Positions 16,286 to 24,255 of a stretch of DNA of 47,624 nucleotides are shown piece by piece. Under the pieces are notes generated by a model. That model had not been told where the DNA came from. It saw nothing but the letters and a program-made list of their open reading frames with translations, and did no database searches. A program made the position numbers and the translations under genes. The first letter of the stretch is position 1. Every line of letters begins with the position of its first letter. The stretch is from NCBI GenBank assembly GCA_004558805.1, contig SFDE01000014.1, forward strand, positions 1-47,624, given 5' to 3'. The DNA is from Faecalibacterium prausnitzii. GTDB taxonomy: Bacteria > Bacillota > Clostridia > Oscillospirales > Ruminococcaceae.

Positions 16286-16363
16286 TGGGGTGCCCAGTGG
16301 GACTCGAACCCACGGTCTCCAGATCCACAATCTGGCGCGTTAACCGACTACGCTATGGGCACC
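16286..16363 (-). tRNA. tRNA-His (GTG anticodon)
   Basis: Minus-strand cloverleaf. Acceptor GTGCCCA pairs with TGGGCAC. The anticodon stem-loop CCAGATTGTGGATCTGG gives anticodon GTG. The T-arm contains GGTTCGAGTCC. A G at -1 (position 16363) faces C73, the histidine identity pair. CCA is encoded at 16286-16288. Confidence 0.97.
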
Positions 16364-16370
16364 ACATAGA

Positions 16371-16444
<74 letters not shown>

Positions 16445-16508
16445 ACGTTGTTATCCCATTGGGTTCCTTTATGGCGGCAGTCGTGAGTCGAAGCACGCTG
16501 CGAGAAGT

Positions 16509-16537
16509 ATAATACCATACCGGGACCCTTCTGTCAA
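16509..16537 (-). promoter_or_regulatory. Promoter of the tRNA-Arg-tRNA-His operon
   Basis: On the minus strand: TTGACA (complement of 16532-16537), 17 bp, TATTAT (complement of 16509-16514). Near-consensus, about 65 bp before tRNA-Arg. Confidence 0.9.
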
Positions 16538-16600
16538 GAAAAATCGGAAAAAAGTTTGTGACTTTTTTAAATTCTTTTTTCTGTGCGATGCTGCGCTGTC

Positions 16601-17143
16601 TTATAACAGCCACATACCGGCAAGACCCAGTGCAAGACCCAGTGCAAAGCCCCACACCACGTCCCGGAGAAAGTGTACCCCGGTGAGCACCCGCAAAGCA
16701 GCAATGAGCACCGCAAGGCACACCATGACTCCACCCACGACAGGATAGAAATACAGCCAAACTGCCGCAAGGACGGCGGCGCTGACTGCGTGGCGGGAAG
16801 GGAAGGAGTGCCCACAGGTCTCCTTTGCTACAAGGGGCACAAAGCCGGGCTGCTCATAGGGGCGGGGAAAGTTCAGTTTGGCACGGAGCACCGTGCAGAC
16901 CCAGAAGGTGATCCCGGGCACCAGAATGGACCGGGCGATCTCCCGCATAAAATCCAGAGCGGCAGACTCCCGCACCGCAAACAGGTGCGCAAGGCGTACA
17001 TTGAGCAGCACCAGCAGCACCGGGTAGCACACAAAGGGCACCAGCGGCAGCCAGCGGTCCAGCAGGATCACCCATCGGCGGACGGCGGGGTGTGCATCGA
17101 ACCAGCGGCGCAGGACTGCGTATTGTTGGGCAGACAAGATCAT
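16601..17143 (-). CDS. PAP2-family membrane phosphatase
   Basis: A 180-residue integral membrane phosphatase of the type 2 phosphatidic acid phosphatase superfamily, which dephosphorylates lipid phosphates such as phosphatidylglycerol phosphate, phosphatidate or undecaprenyl diphosphate. Three motifs are visible: C1 as RAKLNFPRP, C2 as SFPSRHAV with the catalytic His, and C3 as RVLTGVHFLRD (R-x5-H-x3-D). Five to six membrane helices surround them. Start ATG at 17143 has GGAGG upstream. It lies 27 bp after the DUF1643 gene on the same strand, so the two may share a transcript. The true substrate is unknown. Confidence 0.9.
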   Translation of the reverse strand: MILSAQQYAVLRRWFDAHPAVRRWVILLDRWLPLVPFVCYPVLLVLLNVRLAHLFAVRESAALDFMREIARSILVPGITFWVCTVLRAKLNFPRPYEQPGFVPLVAKETCGHSFPSRHAVSAAVLAAVWLYFYPVVGGVMVCLAVLIAALRVLTGVHFLRDVVWGFALGLALGLAGMWLL

Positions 17144-17170
17144 ACCTCCCTTGCAGCGACCCCGGACGGC

Positions 17171-17734
17171 TCAGAAGCAGCTGTCCAGATAGTTTTCCAC
17201 ATCAAAAGGCTCCGGGGTGGAATCCTTGCGCAGGTATAGCGGGTGGTGGGGGTGTCCCTTTTTGCTGCGCTTGCCAAAGGTGACCCAGGGGATATCCTTT
17301 TCCCGGGTCAGCGCCACCATCTCCCGCATCAGTCCGGGCAGGTAGTCCCGCTTTTCGATAAGGGTGCCCCATGCCGCCCACATGGTGGGCTGGGTCTGTG
17401 CCAGCACGGCACGGAGCCACAAAAGATTTTCGTCACACAGGGCACGGTCCGGGCTGCGGTCCATGTCGTTGGGGTCGGTGGCACGCTGGGGATAGACGTT
17501 GAACATGATCCAGCTGTCAAAGCCGTTGGCGTTGGCAAGCCGCTCTACGCTTTTTAAAGTGGGGTCCAGTGCACCGGGCTGGGCGGTGCTGGGATTGATG
17601 CCGATGCACACCAGAGGACGGTGTCCCACCCGTCCCAGAACATAGCGGTAGGGCTGATATGTATGGGGTTCGTAATACCACAAACCACCGGGGTATTCAT
17701 CTGCCTTTAGCAGGGGCAAATGTTCAGTCTGCAT
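17171..17734 (-). CDS. DUF1643 family protein
   Basis: A 187-residue soluble protein. The family core is clear: YRYVLGRVG, the diagnostic LVCIGINPSTA, then DPTLKSVERLANANGFDSWIMFNVYPQRATDP. The biochemical role of DUF1643 is not established; it is common near mobile elements and in gut bacteria. Start ATG 17734 is chosen over a longer frame reaching 18187, which would overlap the divergent promoter region. RBS GGAG sits 8 bp upstream. It has its own promoter and probably cotranscribes the PAP2 gene. Confidence 0.88.
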   Translation of the reverse strand: MQTEHLPLLKADEYPGGLWYYEPHTYQPYRYVLGRVGHRPLVCIGINPSTAQPGALDPTLKSVERLANANGFDSWIMFNVYPQRATDPNDMDRSPDRALCDENLLWLRAVLAQTQPTMWAAWGTLIEKRDYLPGLMREMVALTREKDIPWVTFGKRSKKGHPHHPLYLRKDSTPEPFDVENYLDSCF

Positions 17735-17767
17735 TGCAAAAGCTCCGATCCATCTGTTATTTCTCTT

Positions 17768-17796
17768 ATCGTACCCTAAAATATCGGATAAATCAA
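17768..17796 (-). promoter_or_regulatory. Promoter for DUF1643 and PAP2 genes
   Basis: On the minus strand TTGATT (complement of 17791-17796), 17 bp, TACGAT (complement of 17768-17773), 34 bp before the start codon. Confidence 0.7.
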
Positions 17797-17836
17797 CACT
17801 TTTGTGGAGAAAATCCTCCCATAAAATCAAATTTCG

Positions 17837-17845
17837 TGTTATACT
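17837..17845 (+). promoter_or_regulatory. Extended -10 promoter for the BMP-domain gene
   Basis: TGTTATACT: TGn plus TATACT at 17840-17845, 64 bp before ATG 17909. No clear -35. It is divergent from the DUF1643 promoter. Confidence 0.5.
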
Positions 17846-17908
17846 GTCCATAGTATAAGGTGCGGGTAGACAGGTTGCCGTACCTGCAGGATAAAGTAAG
17901 GAGTTATT

Positions 17909-19837
17909 ATGCTGGAAGATTACAGGAGTGCGTTGAAACTGGGTCAGCGTGCCTACCGTGCCCGTGTGGCACGAGGTCTGCCGCCGTATCTGGCAGTGCT
18001 GGATGATATCCTGGTAAACGTAAATATCGTGGCGCAGGAGCCGCTGGGGCTGGTGGATATTCCTGCCGAGAGCATTGTGGGCACCAAGACCAGCGGTCGG
18101 CATACCGCTTTTGCCTCCAACTTTATGCCTCTTCTGGAGCCGGGCACCGAGTTTTCCACCAAGTGGTCCAACCTTTGCGATGCCCATCTGGAGGAAGGTA
18201 TCCAGAATCCCATCCTTGCCTATGAGTTTATGAATCGTTTTTATGTGCAGGAAGGCAACAAGCGGGTGTCAGTGCTCAAATATTATGGGGCAGTAAAGAT
18301 CCCCGGCACCGTAACCCGGCTTGTCCCGGAGCGCAATGACAGTCTGGAGAACCGGATCTATTACGAGTTTCTGGATTTTTACAGGTTGTCCCAGATCAAC
18401 TATGTGCACTTCAGTCGGACCGGGGGCTATGCCAAGCTGCAGACTCTGGTGTGCAAAGCCACCGGAGAAAGCTGGACCGAAGACGACCGACTGAATTTTT
18501 CGGCGTTCTATACAGTGTTCCGGCAGCAGTTCATTGCTCTGGGCGGGCATGAGCTGAAGCTGACCACCGGAGACGGGCTGCTGGTATACCTGTCGGTGTA
18601 CCGGTACTCCGATGCCTGCGATGCGACCCCTGCTCAGGTGAAGGAAAATCTGGAAAAGCTGTGGAACGAGGTGAAGGTGCTTGCGGAGCCGCAGGCGGTG
18701 GAACTTTCGCTGGAACCGGCACCCACTGCCGGGGAGCCGCTGCTGTCCAAGTTGAATATCTTTGCGTCCAAGCCCAGTGAGCTGCGGGTAGTGTTCCTCC
18801 ACGAGTACAACACCGGCAACAGCGCCTGGGTGCGGGGGCACGAAAAGGGACGGGCAGCGCTGGAAAAAGAGTTCCCGGACCGGCTGATCATCACCAGCCG
18901 GGAAAATGTGAACCCGGAGGTGGACGCAGAACAGGTGCTGGAAGAGGTGGCGCACGACAACGCCGATGTGGTGTTCACCAGCAGCGTGCGGATGTACAAC
19001 GCTTGCCTGAAGGTGGCGGCGCAGCATCCCAAGACCCGTATCCTGAACTGCTCCCTGAACGCGCCCCATCCGCTGGTGCGCACCTACTACCCCCGCACCT
19101 ACGAGGTGACCTATCTGCTGGGCGCTCTTGCAGGCACCCTTACCAAGAGCGACTGCGTGGGTTATGTGGCGGCAAACCCGGTATACGGTATCCCGGCGGC
19201 GGTAAACGCCTTTGCTCAGGGTCTCAAGACTGTGCGCCCCGACGCCCGGGTGGTGCTGCGGTGGGCATGTCTGCCGGACCCGGCACATCCGCTGGACTTT
19301 TCTGACCGACCGGAGGTGGATATCTTCTACGCCCGCAGCAATGCGGAGCCGGAAGATGCCCACAGAGATTACGGGCTGTGCCGCCGTCTGCCCGACGGCA
19401 CGCTGGAACCCCTGGGGCTGCCGGTGTGGAAGTGGGAGACGTTCTATGTCGAGATCGTTCGCTCTATTCTGGACGGTACATGGAACAACGGCGCAGCCGG
19501 GGCACGTGCCATCAACTACTGGTGGGGCATGCACAGCGACGCAGAGGAGATCAACTACCGTGAGGGATTGGCGACCGGCACGTTGCAGATGCTGGACCTG
19601 ATGGAAAAGCTGCTGGGTGAAGGCGAGCTGCGGATCTTCCCGGAAGAGCTGTATTCCCGGGGGCACGTGCTCCATTCGCCGGAAAAGCTGGTGTATACTC
19701 CCAAGGAACTGATGGAGATGGACTGGCTGGACGAATGCGTGGAAGGGCATCTGCCCCACTTTGACGAGCTGGATGTAAAGACCCGTACCATCATTGAGAT
19801 CAACGGGCTGGACAATCTGAAGGGACTGAAAAAATAA
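17909..19837 (+). CDS. Cytoplasmic BMP-domain protein with ParB-like N-terminus
   Basis: A 642-residue protein without signal peptide or lipobox. Residues about 50-130 contain NFMPLLEPGTEFS and EGNKRVSVLKYYGA, the G-x-K/H-R-V pattern of ParB/Srx-like domains. Residues about 290-600 are a basic membrane protein (BMP/PnrA) fold: VRGHEKGRAALEKEFP, ADVVFTSSVRM, RTYEVTYLLGALAG and VGYVAANPVYGIPAAVNAFAQGLK. BMP proteins normally bind nucleosides outside the cell as ABC-transporter lipoproteins. Absence of an export signal suggests an intracellular ligand sensor, as for Bacillus Med. The next gene, 39 bp on, is a metallophosphoesterase, hinting at nucleotide metabolism. Function is inferred. Confidence 0.8.
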   Translation: MLEDYRSALKLGQRAYRARVARGLPPYLAVLDDILVNVNIVAQEPLGLVDIPAESIVGTKTSGRHTAFASNFMPLLEPGTEFSTKWSNLCDAHLEEGIQNPILAYEFMNRFYVQEGNKRVSVLKYYGAVKIPGTVTRLVPERNDSLENRIYYEFLDFYRLSQINYVHFSRTGGYAKLQTLVCKATGESWTEDDRLNFSAFYTVFRQQFIALGGHELKLTTGDGLLVYLSVYRYSDACDATPAQVKENLEKLWNEVKVLAEPQAVELSLEPAPTAGEPLLSKLNIFASKPSELRVVFLHEYNTGNSAWVRGHEKGRAALEKEFPDRLIITSRENVNPEVDAEQVLEEVAHDNADVVFTSSVRMYNACLKVAAQHPKTRILNCSLNAPHPLVRTYYPRTYEVTYLLGALAGTLTKSDCVGYVAANPVYGIPAAVNAFAQGLKTVRPDARVVLRWACLPDPAHPLDFSDRPEVDIFYARSNAEPEDAHRDYGLCRRLPDGTLEPLGLPVWKWETFYVEIVRSILDGTWNNGAAGARAINYWWGMHSDAEEINYREGLATGTLQMLDLMEKLLGEGELRIFPEELYSRGHVLHSPEKLVYTPKELMEMDWLDECVEGHLPHFDELDVKTRTIIEINGLDNLKGLKK

Positions 19838-19876
19838 CCGGCTGGAACGACAGGCGGAGAATGGAGCAAACCGGAC

Positions 19877-20524
19877 GTGAAGATTCTTGCAATATCCGAT
19901 GTCCCGTCCAAGGCGTTGTGGGACTATGGCACACGGGAGCATCTGGAGGGGATCGACCTGATCCTTTCCTGCGGGGACCTGCCCAAGCGATATCTGGAAT
20001 ACCTGACCAACTTTACGGTGGCACCTATCCTGTATGTCCACGGCAACCACGATGGCAGCTATGAGAACGACGAACCCGGCGGCTGCATCTGTGTGGACGA
20101 CAGTGTCTATGTGTGGAAAGGGCTGCGGATCATGGGACTGGGAGGCTGCTACCGGTACAACCGGGAGGATACCTACCAGTACACCGAGGCGGCAATGCGC
20201 CGCCGGGCGCGGAAGCTGTGGTTTCGGGCGCACAAGGCGGGGGGCATTGACATCCTGCTGACCCACGCTCCCGCAAGCGGGCTCAACGATGGCACCGACC
20301 GTGCCCACACAGGCTTTGAGTGCTTTAACGATATCATGGATGAGTACCAGCCCGGATGGTTCGTCCACGGGCATATGCACCTGAATTACGACCCCAAGCT
20401 GCCCAGGGTGTGCACACGGGGTGCCACCACCGTGATCAACGCCACCGAGCGCTATGTGTTTGAGGTGCCGGATCCGGACCCCGACAAAAAATACGGCTTT
20501 TTCTGGAAAAATATAGACCCGTAA
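19877..20524 (+). CDS. Calcineurin-like metallophosphoesterase
   Basis: A 215-residue soluble phosphoesterase. It has the order of metal-binding motifs SCGDLP, YVHGNHDG, LLTHAP and VHGHMHLNY. The first motif, normally D-x-H, reads ISDVPSK; the His is absent, as in a recognised subgroup of Firmicute phosphoesterases. Start is GTG 19877 with GGAG about 10 bp upstream. It shares a transcript with the BMP-domain gene and ends at a strong terminator. The substrate could be a cyclic nucleotide or other phosphodiester, but nothing in the sequence fixes it. Confidence 0.88.
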   Translation: MKILAISDVPSKALWDYGTREHLEGIDLILSCGDLPKRYLEYLTNFTVAPILYVHGNHDGSYENDEPGGCICVDDSVYVWKGLRIMGLGGCYRYNREDTYQYTEAAMRRRARKLWFRAHKAGGIDILLTHAPASGLNDGTDRAHTGFECFNDIMDEYQPGWFVHGHMHLNYDPKLPRVCTRGATTVINATERYVFEVPDPDPDKKYGFFWKNIDP

Positions 20525-20530
20525 AACAAA

Positions 20531-20572
20531 AAAGTACTGCCCTGCAGAGAGACCTCTGCGGGGCAGTACTTT
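20531..20572. terminator. Bidirectional terminator
   Basis: A 19-bp stem (20531-20549 with 20554-20572, one wobble) with A-run before and T-run after. It ends the BMP/phosphoesterase transcript and the convergent DUF6465 gene. Confidence 0.92.
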
Positions 20573-20623
20573 TATCGTTTGTGTGGGAGGGCTGTGCGGT
20601 GCGGCGCACAGGACGAAAGGATC

Positions 20624-20920
20624 TTACAGCTCCAGCTTGCCGGAGACCTTGTTGATGACGTAGTAAGCAGCTGCTTCTTCCGGCTTGACATAGACCTTGC
20701 AGGACTGGACGCCCACCTTGTGGGTGGTGCGGTAATCTGCCTTGGCGCGGTCGATGATATCGGTGATGTTATACTGCTTGTCGCCGATCTCTACATACAG
20801 CTCCGGAGCAAGGGGCGGACGTCCGCGGCGGGCGGGAGCTTTTACGGACTTGCGGGTCTTGGCTTCGGCTGCGGGGGTCTCGGTTGCGGGGACGGCAGCG
20901 TCGATCTTCTTTTCGGGCAT
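20624..20920 (-). CDS. DUF6465 family protein
   Basis: A 98-residue protein. The N-terminal third is basic, Ala/Pro-rich, with an AT-hook-like RRGRPPL. The rest is the DUF6465 core: ELYVEIGDKQYNITDIIDRAKADYR, then SCKVYVKPEEAAAYYVINKVSGKLEL. The family is widespread in Clostridia, often highly expressed and of unknown role; a nucleoid-associated function is suggested by the basic tail. ATG 20920 is preferred over an upstream start. It is monocistronic. Confidence 0.85.
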   Translation of the reverse strand: MPEKKIDAAVPATETPAAEAKTRKSVKAPARRGRPPLAPELYVEIGDKQYNITDIIDRAKADYRTTHKVGVQSCKVYVKPEEAAAYYVINKVSGKLEL

Positions 20921-21013
20921 AGTACACAAACCTTCTTTCTATATTTTAGATCGTGCCTGTGGCACAAAGAGTGACTTCTTTACCCTGTGGAATTACGGGG
21001 ACCAATTAGTTAT

Positions 21014-21042
21014 ATAATAGATTTTTATGATTCATTTGTAAA
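21014..21042 (-). promoter_or_regulatory. Promoter for the DUF6465 gene
   Basis: On the minus strand TTTACA (complement of 21037-21042), 17 bp, TATTAT (complement of 21014-21019). It gives a leader of about 85 nt that contains the 20953-20965 palindrome. Confidence 0.75.
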
Positions 21043-21302
21043 GCCTTTTTTGAAAAAAAGACCGGAAAACCGAAAAGAAACGTCCGGATAAACTGTTTCT
21101 GCCCCGGAAAGCCGGGTCCGGGGCGGAGGAACAGTCACAGGCAGGCAGAAAACCGGCAGAAACAAGAGGAGCACAAAAACCCGGTTTGCAGGAAACGGCA
21201 GGGGAAAAACCGGGCGGTTTGCCCCGGTCCATTACCGGCGTCAAAGCTGCCAGCGGGAGGGCAAAACACCCTTGAAAGTGCCGGAGGCAAAGAGGCGGCG
21301 GC

Positions 21303-21430
21303 AACAAAAAATCCCCCTCCGGAGAGGGGGAAAGAAAGGCAAGTCAGCCTTGGCAAAACCGCCGGCTTTACCGCACCGCCAAAGGCTCCCCTGAAAGGGG
21401 AGCTGGCACACGGAGTGCGTCTGAGGGGTA
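21303..21430. repeat. Dispersed MITE/REP-like repeat, copy 1
   Basis: Two hairpins, CCCCCTC/GAGGGGG (21313-21330) and GCTCCCCT/AGGGGAGC (21385-21403), flank CCTTGGCAAAACCGC and GCCAAAG blocks. The same order and words recur at 40628-40766. Confidence 0.75.
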
Positions 21431-22069
21431 TTACACCAGAGTGGGCACCGCTGCGGTAAGCAGGTCGGCAAGCTGGGCGTGACCATGACGGGTCAGGTGC
21501 ATGAAGTCCACATCGTTGAACTGGCACTGGGCAGCGTCCAGGAAATGGACCCCCTGCCGCTGTGCCACGATGCGGAGCTGCTCTGCCACACCGGCAGACT
21601 TTTCCACACAGCCGGCACCCATGACGGCATCATGGAAGCCCTCCTTGATGCGGGGAGGTGCCACCACAAGGATGTTGGGGGTCTTGCCGCCCCAGCAGTC
21701 CACGCTTTTTGCCTTCAGCAGCAGCCGCTCCATACCGGCACCGATGCAGGCGGCGTTGGCGCCAAAGCGTTCCTTTACGTCGTTGGTACCCAGCATGATG
21801 ATCAGCAGGTCGATGACCTCGTGGCTCTTCAGCAGGGAATAGAGGACGCTCAAAGCGTCCATGGACTCGTGGAGGGGGTCTGCGAACACAGTGGTGCGTC
21901 CGGAAAGCCCTTCCTCGGTGACAAGGTACTGGTCTCCCAGCGCCTTCTGCAGGCGGCAGGTCCAGCGCTCCTCTTCGTTAAAGCGGATGCCGTGGTCGGC
22001 GCAGTCGTTGGGGTCGGCGCAGTAGCCGTGGGTGTTGGAATCGCCCAGACAGAGGATATGCGTTTTAAT
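21431..22069 (-). CDS. SGNH/GDSL hydrolase, probable sialate-type esterase, AUU start
   Basis: A 212-residue hydrolase. The frame upstream of the first ATG (21889) is open and encodes the family's N-terminus, ILCLGDSNTHGY with catalytic Ser in GDS, then RFNEEERWTC and EEGLSGRTTVF. It continues with LLIIMLGTNDVK (Asn block) and DFMHLTRHGH (Asp/His). The frame is closed by the NanK stop TAA, leaving AUU at 22067-22069 as the only sensible start. GGAG of the NanK end lies 8-9 bp upstream. AUU replaces the AUG expected from homologues. Last gene of the nan operon; O-acetyl removal from sialic acid is inferred. Confidence 0.85.
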   Translation of the reverse strand: MKTHILCLGDSNTHGYCADPNDCADHGIRFNEEERWTCRLQKALGDQYLVTEEGLSGRTTVFADPLHESMDALSVLYSLLKSHEVIDLLIIMLGTNDVKERFGANAACIGAGMERLLLKAKSVDCWGGKTPNILVVAPPRIKEGFHDAVMGAGCVEKSAGVAEQLRIVAQRQGVHFLDAAQCQFNDVDFMHLTRHGHAQLADLLTAAVPTLV

Positions 22070-22075
22070 ACAGAA

Positions 22076-23005
22076 TTACTCCTTTTCGTAGGTCTGACGG
22101 AAGTAGTACACAGCGCCCACCATGCCGGCGTCGTTGTGGAGCTGGGCGGCACGGATCTCCAGCCCCTGAGCAAAGGCAGGCATCACAGCGGCTTTTACCT
22201 TTGCGGCAATGGGGTCGATGAGCAGCTTCTGCTGGGCGGATACCCCGCCGCCAATGAGGATCAGCTGGGGGTTGAAGATATGGACCATGCCCGCCAGACC
22301 CTGTGCGATCTCATCGGTCCATGCGTCCAGCAGTGCCAGCACCGTCTCGTTGCCTGCCTCGGCAGCGGCAAAGATGGCACGACCATCCTGCCACGCCGGG
22401 TCTTTTCCCTTGGCGGCACGGACCAGAGCGGTGGTGGCGGCGTAGCGCTCCCAGCAGCCCCTTGCGCCGCAGGTGCACTCCACACCGTCCAGCGCATGGG
22501 TGCGGTAGTGTCCCAGCTCGCCTCCCAGACCCCGTGCGCCTTCCAGCAGGCGCCCTCCGGTCAGGATGCCGCCGCCTACGCCGGTGCCCAGAGTCACGCC
22601 GATGACGTCGGTATAGCCCTTTGCGCCGCCTACCCACACTTCCCCAAGGGTCATGCAGTTGGCGTCGTTTGCCACCGTCACCGGCAGCCCAAAGGTCTTT
22701 TCCAGCTCCGCCTTGATGGGGGAACCGATGTAGTTGGGCAGGCTGCCGCAGGTGCCTGCCACCGTGCCGGCACGGCTGTCGATCTGTCCGGTGGCAGATA
22801 CGCCGACGCCGGCAAGGTTTGCTGCCGGGATGTGATTTCCGGCAAGAAACTCCTGTGCAGCCTTGACCACCGTGGTGAGGATGGGGGTGCGGTAGCCGTC
22901 AAAGCAGACGCTCTGCTCCGCCTTGGCGTGGACAGTGCCGTTCTGGTCCACAATGCCCAGTTTGACGGCGGTGCCGCCGATATCGATACCCAGATACTGT
23001 TTCAT
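22076..23005 (-). CDS. nanK: ROK-family kinase, probable N-acetylmannosamine kinase
   Basis: A 309-residue sugar kinase. The ATP-binding N-terminus is GIDIGGTAVKLG. Catalytic Asp114 is in VANDANC. The zinc-site sequence ELGH (163-166) with CTCGARGCWE (Cys177, Cys179, Cys184) is the ROK signature. It phosphorylates ManNAc to ManNAc-6-P in sialic acid breakdown; a glucokinase assignment is possible by sequence alone, but nanE and nanA next door favour NanK. Start ATG 23005; it follows nanE by 19 bp. Its final codons supply the Shine-Dalgarno for the SGNH gene. Confidence 0.9.
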   Translation of the reverse strand: MKQYLGIDIGGTAVKLGIVDQNGTVHAKAEQSVCFDGYRTPILTTVVKAAQEFLAGNHIPAANLAGVGVSATGQIDSRAGTVAGTCGSLPNYIGSPIKAELEKTFGLPVTVANDANCMTLGEVWVGGAKGYTDVIGVTLGTGVGGGILTGGRLLEGARGLGGELGHYRTHALDGVECTCGARGCWERYAATTALVRAAKGKDPAWQDGRAIFAAAEAGNETVLALLDAWTDEIAQGLAGMVHIFNPQLILIGGGVSAQQKLLIDPIAAKVKAAVMPAFAQGLEIRAAQLHNDAGMVGAVYYFRQTYEKE

Positions 23006-23024
23006 GGCAGTTCTCCGTTTGTGG

Positions 23025-23729
23025 TTATTGGTTCATGGCGTGGATGGCACCGGTAAAGCGGGCGGTGATCTCCGCAGGGCGGGTAATGGCACCGCCTACC
23101 ACCAGGGCAAAGGCACCTGCTTCCAGAGCCTTTACCGCCTGCTCCGGGTAGTGGATATGACCCTCGGCAATGATCTTTGCCGGGCACTCCGCTGCCAGCT
23201 TGCGGATAAAATCAAAGTCGATGTCGTTGATGCCGGTGGTCTCCGGAGTGTAGCCCCGCATGGTGGTGCCCACAAAGTCGGCACCGGCATGGGCGCAGAG
23301 CATGGCGTTTTCAAAGTTGTCGCAGTCTGCCATTACCAGCTGCTGGGGGTACTTTGCCTTGATGGCACGGATGAAATCGGCGGAGGTGGAGCCGTCGGGG
23401 CGCAGAGCGCCGGTGCCCTGCACTGCAAGGATGTCCACGCCGCACGCCACCAGCTCGTCCACTTCCTTCATAGTGACGGTGATATACATGGGGGTGCCGG
23501 GATAGTCCTTTTTGATGATGCCGATGACCGGCAGGTCCACCACAGCCTTGATCTGGGTGATGTCCCGGACGGTGTTGGCACGGATGCCCACGGCACCGCT
23601 CATGGCGGCAGCCTTTGCCATCAGGGGCATGACGCCGCCCTCCTTGGTATACAGAGGCTCATGCTCCAGTGCCTGACAGGAGACGATAAGACCGCCCTTG
23701 ATCTGGGCAAACAGTTTTTCCTTATCCAT
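23025..23729 (-). CDS. nanE: N-acetylmannosamine-6-phosphate 2-epimerase
   Basis: A 234-residue TIM-barrel enzyme converting ManNAc-6-P to GlcNAc-6-P. Family text is clear: GLIVSCQALEHEPLY at the start, VGIRANTVRDI, LPVIGIIKKDYP, VMADCDNFENAMLCAHAGADFVGTTMRGY and IIAEGHIHYPEQA, with the GxxxVVGGAITRP phosphate loop at the end. Length is typical. It begins one base after the NanQ-like stop, with GGAGG inside that gene's end. Confidence 0.95.
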   Translation of the reverse strand: MDKEKLFAQIKGGLIVSCQALEHEPLYTKEGGVMPLMAKAAAMSGAVGIRANTVRDITQIKAVVDLPVIGIIKKDYPGTPMYITVTMKEVDELVACGVDILAVQGTGALRPDGSTSADFIRAIKAKYPQQLVMADCDNFENAMLCAHAGADFVGTTMRGYTPETTGINDIDFDFIRKLAAECPAKIIAEGHIHYPEQAVKALEAGAFALVVGGAITRPAEITARFTGAIHAMNQ

Positions 23730-23730
23730 A

Positions 23731-24183
23731 TCAAAAATCCTCCATTCTGATCTTTACAATTGCCTTGCGGACGCTGGTGCACTCCGGGCGTGCTACCCCG
23801 GGTTTGTGGAGCTCCAGCGGGAAGAACAATACAAAGCGTCCCCCACCCATGGTGCCGTTGACCACGCAGGGCGCATCCTGAAAACCAATGTCTCCGGTAA
23901 AGGGCTTTGTCTCGGCGCCCGGGTCGGTGGCGTAGCCCCAGCCCTCGCCGCCGGTGAGGTCCAGCTGCAGGTCTGCATACCGGCGGTGATATTCCGGGCA
24001 GGAGTCTTCTGCCGGTTTGAGCTGTGCCTCCATGACGTTGATAAAGACTTCTTCTCCCTCCACCTCGGTGCGTCCCAGCGGCAGCTGAGAAAGGTCGTGG
24101 CTCAGCAGATAGTCGATGGCGGTATCAAGGTTTTTGTGCAGTCCCTTATACCGTCCCAGATGTGCAAGAGTATCGCAGATCAT
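23731..24183 (-). CDS. nanQ: YhcH/YjgK/YiaL family sialic acid anomerase-like protein
   Basis: A 150-residue cupin-like protein. YhcH (NanQ) opens or mutarotates sialic acid so that the lyase receives the right anomer. Matches include FINVMEAQLKPAEDSCPEYHRRYADLQLDLTGGE, metal-binding E/H residues, and FVLFFPLELHKPGVA near the end with the conserved His-Lys-Pro. The start is ATG 24183 with GGAGG upstream; a longer frame to 24198 lacks a spaced RBS. It sits between nanA and nanE. Confidence 0.88.
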   Translation of the reverse strand: MICDTLAHLGRYKGLHKNLDTAIDYLLSHDLSQLPLGRTEVEGEEVFINVMEAQLKPAEDSCPEYHRRYADLQLDLTGGEGWGYATDPGAETKPFTGDIGFQDAPCVVNGTMGGGRFVLFFPLELHKPGVARPECTSVRKAIVKIRMEDF

Positions 24184-24205
24184 AAAAATGCCTCCCACAA
24201 AAGAG

Positions 24206-24248
24206 AAGCGCCCGCCTCCCCTCTTGAAAGAGACGGAAAGGGGCGCTT
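24206..24248 (-). promoter_or_regulatory. Intercistronic hairpin between nanA and nanQ
   Basis: AAGCGCCC/GGGCGCTT (24206-24213 with 24241-24248) with an inner CTCTT-TCA-AGAG stem, followed on the minus strand by CTTTT. A weak attenuator or mRNA-processing structure is possible. Confidence 0.45.
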
Positions 24249-24255
24249 ATGGTTA

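Larger units (their letters stand above)
20921..21430. other. Gene-free spacer with hairpins
   Basis: No credible gene. Contents: palindrome GTGCC-TGT-GGCAC (20953-20965) in the DUF6465 leader, a consensus minus-strand promoter, a hairpin GCCCCGGA/TCCGGGGC (21101-21108 with 21117-21124) with an outer ACTGTT/AACAGT pair, and a dispersed repeat copy at 21303-21430 that abuts the SGNH gene stop. Confidence 0.6.

Noticed and set aside
15984..16363. Standard attL/attR pair of the virion cluster
   Set aside because: Copies of the tRNA end are inverted relative to the tRNA, both lie on one side, and no copy is found at the left boundary or any integrase gene nearby.
18269..20380. 703-codon minus-strand open frame
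   Set aside because: It is opposite the BMP-domain and phosphoesterase genes; low-information shadow with no start signal.
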